Shown here: positions 1 to 6,870 of the stretch, one piece after another
Layout: each line of letters begins with the position of its first letter
Position numbering within the stretch: the first letter of the stretch is position 1
DNA from: JBBAEA01 sp041656175
GTDB lineage: Bacteria > Myxococcota_A > Bradymonadia > UBA4248
Reading direction: 5' to 3'
Length of the DNA stretch: 15,927 nucleotides
Assembly (NCBI GenBank): GCA_041656175.1
Contig: JBBAEA010000084.1
Span: 1-15,927 of the forward strand
Translations under genes and position numbers: made by a program
Notes under the pieces: model-generated
Told to the model about the DNA's origin: nothing
Databases searched by the model: none
The model's input: the letters and a program-made list of their open reading frames with translations, nothing else

Positions 1-42
1 AGCTTCCCGAAGTTTCGGGTTAATAGTGTCTTTTCGAGCCAT
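1..42 (-). CDS. N-terminal 14 codons of a gene cut by the window start
   Basis: On the minus strand an ATG at 42-40 opens a frame reading MARKDTINPKLREA without a stop to the window edge. An AGGAG Shine-Dalgarno sequence lies at 55-51, eight bases before the ATG, which is strong evidence for a real start. Fourteen residues are too few to name a family; the Lys/Arg-rich start suggests a cytoplasmic protein and there is no signal peptide. The rest of the gene lies left of the window. A stem-loop at 72-99 falls in its presumed leader. Confidence 0.6.
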   Translation of the reverse strand, partial: MARKDTINPKLREA

Positions 43-71
43 TACTTTATCTCCTTAGCTAACTGCCCCGC

Positions 72-99
72 CCTTCGGAGCATGATAATCAACCGAAGG
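72..99 (-). promoter_or_regulatory. Stem-loop in the leader of the truncated leftward gene
   Basis: CCTTCGG (72-78) pairs perfectly with CCGAAGG (93-99) around a 14-nt loop. It sits 17 nt upstream of the Shine-Dalgarno of the leftward gene that starts at 42, so in the transcript it would be a 5' UTR hairpin. There is no T-tract on either strand, so it is not an intrinsic terminator. A role in translation or mRNA stability is inference; a chance 7-bp stem is possible. Confidence 0.3.
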
Positions 100-182
100 A
101 GTTTACACAAATCATTTTACACTCTCGTTTTCCGCGCAATTGTTAGTCGTACAAACTTCGTCTGAGCAAAATTCATCATTTT

Positions 183-298
183 GCCTTATTTTATTAGCAT
201 TTTTAGCTTATATTTCTCTACAAAATGTCTCATTTTGTTTAAAACTGTATCGGATTTGTAAAATTAAATTCACAATTTCTAGCCGTGCAAAGGTCTCA
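183..298 (+). mobile_element. MITE-like repeat R, copy A (left-truncated)
   Basis: This is the right-hand half of a dispersed repeat that recurs at 6359-6589 and 12278-12526 and in reverse at 15657-15825. It ends in CCGTGCAAAGGTCTCA, the same right terminal inverted repeat as copy C. It includes the internal hairpin ACAAAATG-tct-CATTTTGT (220-238). The left half with the long G/C-capped hairpin is missing; similarity fades around 172-182. No reading frame is shared by the copies, so it looks non-coding and non-autonomous. Confidence 0.75.
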
Positions 299-368
299 TT
301 TATTGAGTAGATCTTGCTTTGATTCAGGGAGAAACTGCTATTTATTTCTGGATTTTGGGTTTGTGGCT

Positions 369-509
369 GGGGGGTAGCGCAAGATCGCCCGAAAAATTCG
401 CATAATGCCGCACGCCGTGCGATGGATGAGCGTTTAGCGAATACATCGCACGGCGTGCGGCATTTAGCGAATTATGAGGGAAGCTTGCGCGTAGGGGGGT
501 ATACCCCCC
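369..509 (+). repeat. Giant structured hairpin element P1
   Basis: First of three related elements of about 142 nt (others at 6122-6265 and 6871-7013). It opens with GGGGGGTAGCGCAAG and closes with CTTGCGCGTA plus a perfect GGGGGG-TATA-CCCCCC palindrome (494-509). GCGCAAG (377-383) pairs with CTTGCGC (484-490), AATTCGC (395-401) with GCGAATT (467-473), and a perfect 21-bp stem joins 404-424 to 444-464. The 19-nt loop shares the direct repeat TTTAGCGAAT with the right arm. It lies about 40 bp upstream of the putative promoter of the gene at 616. Function unknown; transcribed structured RNA or mobile palindrome are the main options. Confidence 0.8.
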
Positions 510-547
510 GCAAAAAAGAGTGTACAATGTGTGAGTAAGCTTGTATC

Positions 548-575
548 TTGTGTAAAGTGCGCGGATGCATAGAAT
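548..575 (+). promoter_or_regulatory. Putative sigma-70-type promoter for the McrB-like gene
   Basis: A -35-like TTGTGT (548-553) and a -10-like TAGAAT (570-575, five of six consensus bases) are spaced by 16 nt. Transcription would start near 582 and give a leader of about 34 nt before the ATG at 616, which has AAGGAG at 605-610. The match is by eye only and the -35 is weak. Confidence 0.35.
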
Positions 576-615
576 AGCGAAGGGGGTGAGGCTGGATGAG
601 AAATAAGGAGAGGCA

Positions 616-2247
616 ATGATTGATAAACGCGAAATTTTGTCGGCAGCGCTGAGTGCGCATGTGAGCGAGTTGCGGTTATTTTGGCGAGAAACGGGCGTTT
701 CTTGCAGGTGGTTGACGCCGGATGCGGAGCACTGCTTGGTGGACGAGGAGGCGCTGCGGACCTTGGAGGAGTTTCGGGAGGGTGCGGATAGTGCGATTGC
801 GAGCGATGAGGTGCGGGGGGAGTGGTTGACGCAGGCGCAAGTTTTGTTGGATGAGGATGATGCGACGTGCGTGCCGTTTGCGCTAAGGACATTGACGTGG
901 CTTTTGCGGGTGGTGGAGTCGCCGCATCGCGAGGATTTGACGACGGATTCGTGGAATTTGTATTTGTGGAGCGTGCGTTTGGCGGATTTGCCGAGCAGGG
1001 TGTTACACAAATTAAGCTCGCAGTTGGAGGGTGGGGAGAAGCATGCGTTGCTGGATTTGGACACGTTGGCGACGAAGTATTATGCGGCGCGGGAGGGGGA
1101 TTTTGAGGCTTATGCGCGTGCCGATGAGTCGGGGGACATTTTGCAATTAGAGCAGTTTGACCGTTTAAGGCGTTTTAAGAATTTGGTGTTTTATGGGATT
1201 GCGAATATTGGCAAGGCGAATTTGTCTAAGCAGTTGATTTCGCAGTGGGAGAGTCGGACGGGGCGAGAGATTGGGATGCATTGTGTGACGGTGTTTCATC
1301 CTGGGGTGGGGTACGCGGAGATGGTGGAGAGGCGTAACACGGTGTGTGCGCTGCGGGGTGCGGAGAAGGTGGAGTTGCCGCGGGTTTTGACTTCTCAAGC
1401 CCAGTCGGCGCCTTACTTTTTTGAGCCCGATGCCAGTGGATATATAGAGGATGGCTTGTTCGTGTCGTTGTGCAGGGAGGCGGCGATGAATCCGGACAAG
1501 GACTATTTGTTTATGGTGGAGTGTATTGATCGGGCGAAGATCGAGGTGGTTTTGGGTGAGATAGCGTATATGCTGGATGCTTTTGCGCGTGTTCCTTGGC
1601 TTCGTTCTGTGGAGCCAGGCGCGGGGGGTGGCTGGGATTTAGAGGCGGCTGGGGCGCGGAGTATTCGCTTGGGTTTATCGGGGCGAATTTTCTTTGTGCC
1701 GAGCAACGTGTATTTTTTGGGCACAGCGATAGAGCGGGGGTTGTTTGTAGAAGAGAAGGCGAGTCTTTTGCAGAGTTTTGCCTTTGAGCGTCTTGTGCCC
1801 ATGAACCAAGAGCAGCTTTTGCGCCGCATGCTTGCTGGGCGCAAGCCATCGTGTTTTGCGCGTCTTGAGGAGTACGCAGAGCACTCGGTGGCGTTATGGG
1901 CCGAGATCAACGGCATATTGCAAAGCGCTGGGGGCGAGACGAATTTAATCGGCTATGGTCCGCTTTTTTCGATGTGTGAGGAGATACTAAAGAGCGCCGA
2001 TGTCCATGAAGCGGCGGGGATTGTTCTTGGTACGTGGCGCTACAGGATGCTCCCACCGATATTGATGAAAATGACGGCGTTACTTAGAGAGAAGGACAAT
2101 TCGCATCGCCAGCATTTGAGTACTTTGCTCGACTCGTTGAATCGCTCTTGGCTGCGAACGCGTTTTTCGCTTGAGGGCTTACCTGGCTCTGAGAGCATCC
2201 AAGTTTCCTACACATCTGAGCTTAGCGAAGCAGCTGCTCAAGAGTAG
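616..2247 (+). CDS. Protein with diverged McrB-like AAA+ core, catalytic residues altered
   Basis: The 543-residue product starts at ATG 616, preceded by AAGGAG. Residues 186-400 align by eye with the McrB-type AAA+ core: GIANIGKAN (194-202) at the Walker A position, where G199 and K200 remain but the Thr is Ala; FHPGVGY (227-233), like the FHPSYSY motif of McrB; LFMVECIDRAK (298-308) in place of the Walker B IIDEINRGN, so the Asp-Glu pair is Glu-Cys; VPSNVYFLGTA (361-371) for the VPxNLYIIGTMN sensor strand; and SFAFERL near 390 for RRFAFxEL. The N-terminal 185 and C-terminal 140 residues are not recognised. McrB is the GTP-driven motor of McrBC restriction, but no mcrC lies beside this gene, so a restriction role is not supported. 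It may bind nucleotide without hydrolysing it. No signal peptide; cytoplasmic. The last 26 bp overlap the end of dapD on the other strand. Confidence 0.7.
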   Translation: MIDKREILSAALSAHVSELRLFWRETGVSCRWLTPDAEHCLVDEEALRTLEEFREGADSAIASDEVRGEWLTQAQVLLDEDDATCVPFALRTLTWLLRVVESPHREDLTTDSWNLYLWSVRLADLPSRVLHKLSSQLEGGEKHALLDLDTLATKYYAAREGDFEAYARADESGDILQLEQFDRLRRFKNLVFYGIANIGKANLSKQLISQWESRTGREIGMHCVTVFHPGVGYAEMVERRNTVCALRGAEKVELPRVLTSQAQSAPYFFEPDASGYIEDGLFVSLCREAAMNPDKDYLFMVECIDRAKIEVVLGEIAYMLDAFARVPWLRSVEPGAGGGWDLEAAGARSIRLGLSGRIFFVPSNVYFLGTAIERGLFVEEKASLLQSFAFERLVPMNQEQLLRRMLAGRKPSCFARLEEYAEHSVALWAEINGILQSAGGETNLIGYGPLFSMCEEILKSADVHEAAGIVLGTWRYRMLPPILMKMTALLREKDNSHRQHLSTLLDSLNRSWLRTRFSLEGLPGSESIQVSYTSELSEAAAQE

Positions 2248-3070
2248 TGGACGCGTCGCTTTTTTCGTCGCGGTATTTCATGATAATCGGGGCATAGGCT
2301 TGCAGCCCGTGCTCCGCAGCAAAGGCCGTTTTGATGGGGCGCGATCCTGGGACAACAACGGCATTCTCTGGGACGTGTAGGACGCCGTTGTGTGCGGAGA
2401 TGATACGCTCTTTGACCAGATCGTAGAGGCGCGTTGCGCGCGTGAGTATAGTTCCTGCCGCAATAATAGCGCCTTTATGCACCTGCGTCCCTTCGAAAAT
2501 TCCGCTATTTCCGCCGATGAAGCAATTATCTTCGATGATAGTTGGAATTGCGTTGATGGGCTCAAGGACGCCGCCGATTTGGACAGCCGCCGAGAGGTGG
2601 CAGTTTTTACCGATTTGCGCGCATGAACCTACAGTGACGTGCGAGTCGATCATGGTCATATCGTCGATGTAGGCGCCAATATTGACGAAGGCGGGCGGCA
2701 TGATTGTGGTTGATTTCCCTAGGTATGCGCCTGCGCGGACGCTGCTGCCGCCAGGGACGATGCGAATGTTTTTAGCGGCCAAGTCACGTGTTCGCGCGAT
2801 GAGATTGTGCTTATCGCAAAATTGCAGACTAGCCGCCGAGCTGGTTTGAAGTTTTCCGAGTTTAAAGCCCCATAAAATAAGGCGCTTGACCACTGTCGCG
2901 CTTTGCCATACACCATCTATTTGGTAGGCAGCGCGTGCCTCGCCGCTCTCTAGTAAGGCTACGAACTCGCCAAAGAGCGCGTCGGCTTGCGTTTGTTCTT
3001 TGGTTTTGTCGATATGCTCTTGTATTTGTAGTTCTAGCTCTTCTAGTCGTTGTAGTGTCTTTTCGTTCAT
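2222..3070 (-). CDS. dapD: 2,3,4,5-tetrahydropyridine-2,6-dicarboxylate N-succinyltransferase-like
   Basis: DapD transfers succinyl from succinyl-CoA to tetrahydrodipicolinate in the succinylase branch of lysine and meso-diaminopimelate synthesis in the cytoplasm. The 282-residue product matches the usual length (about 275). An N-terminal helical part (1-100) precedes a left-handed beta-helix of hexapeptide repeats (104-215) with TMIDSHVTVGSCAQIGKN (139-156), IGGVLEPINAIPTIIEDN (165-182) and FIGGNSGIFEG (184-194). The Asp of TMID (D142) is kept. The GARSE motif of enterobacterial DapD is GGNSG here, so that Glu is absent, which may mark a distinct subgroup. Start ATG at 3070 with a weak GAGG upstream. 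It is divergent from the gene at 3147 across 76 bp containing an ATATATATATT tract, and convergent with the McrB-like gene. Another tetrapyridine-type acyltransferase (for example an acetyl-transferring homologue) is possible. Confidence 0.85.
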   Translation of the reverse strand: MNEKTLQRLEELELQIQEHIDKTKEQTQADALFGEFVALLESGEARAAYQIDGVWQSATVVKRLILWGFKLGKLQTSSAASLQFCDKHNLIARTRDLAAKNIRIVPGGSSVRAGAYLGKSTTIMPPAFVNIGAYIDDMTMIDSHVTVGSCAQIGKNCHLSAAVQIGGVLEPINAIPTIIEDNCFIGGNSGIFEGTQVHKGAIIAAGTILTRATRLYDLVKERIISAHNGVLHVPENAVVVPGSRPIKTAFAAEHGLQAYAPIIMKYRDEKSDASTTLEQLLR

Positions 3071-3146
3071 CGATTAAGCCTCATGTCTTTTAGCATCTAA
3101 GCCTTAGTAATCTGGATATATATATTACGGGCAGCCCAAGGTCGTT

Positions 3147-3674
3147 ATGCGCATCATTATATTAGTGCTACTTACGTTGTCTTTGACCCTTACCTTTACT
3201 TCGCGTTCATACGCGGAAGTGGGGCTTGAGCTTGGGCCCTACCGAGTTGTAAGCTCTGAGCTCGAGGTCGTAAAGCATTCACGCGAATTTTTCGGCTCCG
3301 TGAAGAGCCGAATCTACGTCATTGAGCATAAACAGAGTAAGAAGGAGCGCGTTTTATCGTACTTAGATGTTTCGGGGATCACGGTGGGCTTGGGCATGCT
3401 GGCGCCACCAGAGTTGCTGCGCTCCTATATTGAGGGCATGATCGTTGGTTGGGGGGGAAGCCTTAAGCCCAACGACTGGGAGTGGGAGAGCCACAAACTT
3501 TTGTGCCGCGAGACAGAGGCAAGTTTTGGGGCGAAAAGCTTCTGCTACCGCGGTTGCATGCGTTATGAAATAGAGCGAAAAGCGTTGTTTTTTGCCGTTG
3601 AGTGGGAAGAAGCCGTATGCAGTGCTAAGGACAAGGATTCTCTTGCGGCGTGGTTTCTTGAAAAACTTCTCTAG
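3147..3674 (+). CDS. Small exported protein of unknown function
   Basis: The 175-residue product begins with a clear Sec signal peptide: MRIIILVLLTLSLTLTF followed by a SYA-E cleavage site after residue 23. The mature part of about 152 residues has four cysteines (C120, C133, C137, C158), compatible with two disulfides in the periplasm or outside the cell, and is rich in Trp and Glu (WEWE at 111-114, VEWEE at 151-155). No lipobox and no later membrane segment. I do not recognise a family. Start ATG 3147 has AAGG about 10 bases upstream. It is divergent from dapD and ends 99 bp before the stop of the convergent amidase gene; no T-tailed hairpin terminator is visible between them. Confidence 0.75.
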   Translation: MRIIILVLLTLSLTLTFTSRSYAEVGLELGPYRVVSSELEVVKHSREFFGSVKSRIYVIEHKQSKKERVLSYLDVSGITVGLGMLAPPELLRSYIEGMIVGWGGSLKPNDWEWESHKLLCRETEASFGAKSFCYRGCMRYEIERKALFFAVEWEEAVCSAKDKDSLAAWFLEKLL

Positions 3675-3773
3675 TTGCCCCTAGCCAGTTTTGGCAATGC
3701 GCTAAACTTACAAAGAACATGCATCTTCTCTCGACTGGGGCGCCTACGCGTACTGCGTTTGTGCGAGCGAGCC

Positions 3774-6041
3774 CTAGATTGGTGTTTTTTCCTTGGGTAC
3801 TTGCCACTCTCCGGGTTCCCACTCGTAGAGTGCGCTATTGTTCTCGAAATGGTAGTTGTAGACAGTTTCTGCGCTGATATCGCCCTTCTCATCGTCCATG
3901 TGGTCGTCCATCATGCGATAGAGTTCGTCGTGACGCTCTTGTTCGGCGTCGGTGAGGGTTTCGCGATTGGCGAGTTTTGCGTTCAGGGCGGTTAGCTCTT
4001 GGAGTCGCGCTTCCATGGCTTCGGTGTTTTCGCGCAGCTCGGAGTCATCTGCGCCTTCGGCGGTTTTGCGCAGGGAGCCTGAGTAGCTGAGGTTTAGCTG
4101 CTCTAGCATATAGATGGGGTGGAAGGTGAAGAAGTTGTGATCCGAGGGTAGCCCTAGTGATTTTGTCACCGTTTCCGTCATCCACTGGAAGGGAACCCAC
4201 AGTAGCAGCCACTTACCAAAGGATTCCTCCGACTCCCACTGCCAGCCCACGGTGGAGATCGCGGTTTTTGTCCAGTTCATTTTGGGGCTCCACTCGCTGC
4301 GATGGTAGCAGATCATGCGTCTAAATCGCTCTCGGCGGTCATCGTCGGAGAGGTAGAAATTGGCGATTTCAGAGGTTTTGAGAAAATGCGTGTTTTGGGG
4401 GGTGCTTCCTAGGTTTGCCTCGACGATGGGGCGAATAATGCGTTTCACGCGTACGAGGCTGTTTTCGGAGGCATCGCCCTCGACGATGCTCCATGCTTCA
4501 CTTTGAGCGCTAGTTGCACCCATCTGGAAGATGTTTTCGGGGGAGAAGACTTCGACGTGTATCATGGGGTAGAGATTATCGGGGTGGCTTCCGAATTGTC
4601 CAGCAAAGCCTAGAGTTTCCGTGGCATCAACGGGAATGCTTACGAGTAGAATGTCACCTTTGTAGAATGCGGAACGGATACGATCGGGGTCTGCACCTTT
4701 GAGTGTGGCATCAACGGTGTTGGGAATACCCTTCTCGTAACCAAAAGCTCCACTGTCCATATGATACAGAACGTCGTCGGGAATACTGAGATCCTCGCCG
4801 AGTAGGCTTCGCAACCACGGGATGCGCGCGCTTTGCTCTTCTTTACGCAGTTGTTGCAGGTGCATAAACAAGGAGTACCAAACGATGCGACGCGGCTTAC
4901 TTTGTCCCGCCACGTCTTCTTCTCTTTGGTGCTCTACGAGCACAAAACTGGGGTCGCCAAGATCGACGCGCGCGACGTTTCGCACAGCAACGATGCGGCC
5001 TTCCATCATATTGAGTACGGGACTTCCCTCCTCAACACTCAGGTGCACCCCCGAGTGCCAGGATTGGTTCACCCCGACAGGGTACCAACCGCCCGAAGCG
5101 GTTTCGGCGTTTTTGTAGTAGCGCTCAAAGAGCTGCTCCAGCATCCCACCGCCAACTTCAAACAAATTGCGCCTCTCACCCTCCTCGCCGATGAGCACTG
5201 GCAGGCTATTTCGTTTACCCTTGATCCCCGAGAGCACGCGCATCCAATCGAATGCAGGGCCCGGATCCCACTTATTGGCAGAGCAGTGGTAGTGGCCCAT
5301 AAAACCCTTAAAACCCAAATAATCGCGTAACATGCGGTTGACCACTTCGCCGTTATCGCTGATGGGGGGGAAGCAGTTTTCGGCTACCACGGGCAGCGGA
5401 ACCCAAGGCTCTTCCCCCGCAACGGGTATGGGCGTAATGAACGCTTTCATCAGGGCGATCAGCGTTTCATATTGCTCCTCGGTGTAGCCAAGCATCGTTT
5501 TGACCGAGCCGTTAATCTTGCCTTGGAAAAGTTCGCGCTTGCCCGACGCGGGGTCTTTATCGCGAAGCTCCGGGAAAACGGGGTTGTTCATGTCGATAGC
5601 GATACAAAGATTGTTGTTGTCGCCCGTCGCCCAAGCACAGTGGTAACAGTCTAGAAACTGGAAGAGCGTTCCATCGTAGTTGATGACGAAGTGCGTCGAC
5701 AATCCCCTAGAACAAAGGACGTTGAAAGTCTCAGTCGCGCTCATCGTAACATCGTGGTGCAGCGCAATTTGCGTAATGACTTGCCCCATCGCATCGAGTT
5801 CCGCGCGCGTCGTTCCATAGAGTTGCTCGTACTCACGCGTAAAATACCCCCCCCCTCGCTGGTAGCGAAAACTAAAGTTACGCAGCGTCGGTCGCAGCAG
5901 CGCCATCTGCATCAGCTTATCAGGGCCAAGCGTATTCTCGGGTTTGTAAAAACTAGGGTTCATCTCCGCGTCGTGAATAACGACGTTGAACGATGTCGCA
6001 ATGGGAACCTTGCGTCCGCCGAATAAAATATACTTTTCCAT
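3774..6041 (-). CDS. Amidase_2 plus altered M23-like peptidoglycan hydrolase, no signal peptide
   Basis: The 755-residue product pairs two wall-hydrolase folds. Residues 60-270 resemble N-acetylmuramoyl-L-alanine amidase (amidase_2): ALHHDVT (94-99) with the first zinc His, THFVINYDG (117-124 region), and GHYHCSANKWDPGPAFDW (249-266), whose H250, K257 and D259 match the AmpD motif. Residues 318-503 resemble an M23/LytM domain: WHSGVHL (328-334) keeps H329 but has His for the zinc Asp of HxxxD, FMHL (392-395) keeps the Tyr-x-His position, and MIHVEVF (493-499) has Met for the first His of HxH. Residues 610-720 are charged and partly coiled-coil. GTG 6044 is only 3 nt from AGGAG; ATG 6041 has 6 nt spacing and is preferred. 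No signal peptide is visible, so export by Sec is unlikely; delivery by a phage-tail-like or secretion apparatus, or a cytoplasmic recycling role, is inference. Confidence 0.8.
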   Translation of the reverse strand: MEKYILFGGRKVPIATSFNVVIHDAEMNPSFYKPENTLGPDKLMQMALLRPTLRNFSFRYQRGGGYFTREYEQLYGTTRAELDAMGQVITQIALHHDVTMSATETFNVLCSRGLSTHFVINYDGTLFQFLDCYHCAWATGDNNNLCIAIDMNNPVFPELRDKDPASGKRELFQGKINGSVKTMLGYTEEQYETLIALMKAFITPIPVAGEEPWVPLPVVAENCFPPISDNGEVVNRMLRDYLGFKGFMGHYHCSANKWDPGPAFDWMRVLSGIKGKRNSLPVLIGEEGERRNLFEVGGGMLEQLFERYYKNAETASGGWYPVGVNQSWHSGVHLSVEEGSPVLNMMEGRIVAVRNVARVDLGDPSFVLVEHQREEDVAGQSKPRRIVWYSLFMHLQQLRKEEQSARIPWLRSLLGEDLSIPDDVLYHMDSGAFGYEKGIPNTVDATLKGADPDRIRSAFYKGDILLVSIPVDATETLGFAGQFGSHPDNLYPMIHVEVFSPENIFQMGATSAQSEAWSIVEGDASENSLVRVKRIIRPIVEANLGSTPQNTHFLKTSEIANFYLSDDDRRERFRRMICYHRSEWSPKMNWTKTAISTVGWQWESEESFGKWLLLWVPFQWMTETVTKSLGLPSDHNFFTFHPIYMLEQLNLSYSGSLRKTAEGADDSELRENTEAMEARLQELTALNAKLANRETLTDAEQERHDELYRMMDDHMDDEKGDISAETVYNYHFENNSALYEWEPGEWQVPKEKTPI

Positions 6042-6121
6042 CACCTGCTCCTAGCACTAAGCCAATTCCCCCGCGCAGTCTATCACATAAACTTGACTAT
6101 ATAAAGCGAGATCCTTTTTGT

Positions 6122-6265
6122 GGGGGCTTTGCCCCCTACGCGTAAGCTTCCCTCATGATCGGCGGCTTCGCGCGTAATTTTATGCATTGTATGCGCTCAA
6201 ATCGCGCATCCAATGCATAAAATGCGCTCAGGCGCCGCTCCTTCGGGTGATCTTACGCTACCCCC
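6122..6265 (-). repeat. Giant structured hairpin element P2
   Basis: Read on the minus strand this has the same frame as P1: GGGGGTAGCGTAAGATC, a variable core, then ATGAGGGAAGCTTACGCGTA and a GGGGGC-aaa-GCCCCC hairpin (6122-6136 on the plus strand). The outer stem GCGTAAG (6140-6146) with CTTACGC (6252-6258) differs from P1 by a C-G to T-A pair swap, a compensatory change. The core stem 6177-6196 with 6204-6223 is 20 bp with one mismatch and unrelated in sequence to the P1 core. It lies about 80 bp upstream of the amidase gene start. The flank CTACCC-ccta-GGGTAG (6258-6273) forms a further small hairpin. Confidence 0.8.
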
Positions 6266-6285
6266 TAGGGTAGGTGCGAAAACAT

Positions 6286-6332
6286 CACAAAAACGGGTTC
6301 TAAGAGCGTTAGCTCTTAGCGGGGTGTGGGGC
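6286..6332 (+). repeat. Repeat S, copy 1 (47 nt with 8-bp stem)
   Basis: CACAAAAACG, then CTAAGAGC (6300-6307), loop GTTA and GCTCTTAG (6312-6319), followed by CGGGGTGTGGGGC. The same 47-nt unit recurs at 12591-12637 with few changes, those in the loop leaving the stem perfect. No T-tract follows, so it is not a classical terminator. It lies 27 bp before repeat R copy B; the second copy lies 65 bp after R copy C. Function unknown. Confidence 0.7.
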
Positions 6333-6358
6333 ACTCAGCATTACGTATTTCTTTTGAG

Positions 6359-6589
6359 TTTGCGCGGGGGGAACCTTTTTTCTTTTTGCAAAAGAAAAAA
6401 GGTTCCCCCCGCACCTCCCTCCAAAAAAGAAAGCACTCTTTTAAGCTCTTTCCGAATAAAATGCCATTTTATCTTCACCTTGCCTTGTTTTATTAGTATT
6501 TTAGCTTATATTTCTCTACAAAATGTCTCATTTTGTTTAAAACTGTATCGGATTTGTAAAATTAAATTCACCATTTTTAGCCGCGCAAA
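6359..6589 (+). mobile_element. MITE-like repeat R, copy B (near full length)
   Basis: A 231-bp element bounded by perfect 9-bp inverted repeats TTTGCGCGG (6359-6367) and CCGCGCAAA (6581-6589). Just inside the left end is a perfect 23-bp stem with a 3-nt loop (6364-6386 with 6390-6412), made of GCGGGGGGAACC then a T-rich half and its mirror. The rest is A/T-rich and matches copies A, C and D, including the ACAAAATG-tct-CATTTTGT hairpin. It has no plausible gene and no transposase, so it is a non-autonomous element if mobile. The outer part of the inverted repeat (TGAGA...TCTCA in copy C) is eroded here. Confidence 0.75.
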
Positions 6590-6870
6590 GGTTTTTAATG
6601 GTGAGGTTTTGCTTCAGATCAAAGGCCTCTTCTTACAACAACAATGTTGATGATTTGGGCATAAAAGATTTCCGTAATGATGAGGTGGTGCAGCGCCCCA
6701 CAAAGAAAAGCATTTTTTGATTTTTTGCCTGAGTTCAAACAAGCCAAGATAGCTTCCCGCAGTTTAGTCTAGCAAGTATCTGATTGTTTTTCCATAAATC
6801 AGCGTATCTCTAACGCCATAGTTCTCGCATTTTATATGGTGGTTAACAGGAAAAACATTATTTTATGCGA
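6590..6870 (+). other. Gene-free spacer with a possible decayed coding remnant
   Basis: No gene with a convincing start lies here. One frame from about 6637 reads NNNVDDLGIKDFRNDEVV and continues to a stop near 6720; an overlapping frame from 6680 continues KAFFDFLPEFKQAKIASR to a stop at 6773. Joined by a frameshift these would give a protein-like stretch of about 40 residues, so this may be the remnant of a frameshifted gene. The composition is compatible with chance. No repeat copies were found in this stretch. Confidence 0.25.

Noticed and set aside
369..509. Integron attC site
   Set aside because: The long variable palindrome with fixed ends is attC-like, but GTTRRRY and RYYYAAC core sites are not present at the ends and no integrase is seen.
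342..1064. Minus-strand 240-codon frame covering P1 and the start of the McrB-like gene
   Set aside because: It is Ser/Asn/Thr-rich, antisense to a gene with a good start, and runs through the P1 hairpin; it is a shadow frame.
6364..6412. Intrinsic transcription terminator
   Set aside because: The stem is very strong, but no T-tract follows on either strand and the hairpin is part of a dispersed repeat.
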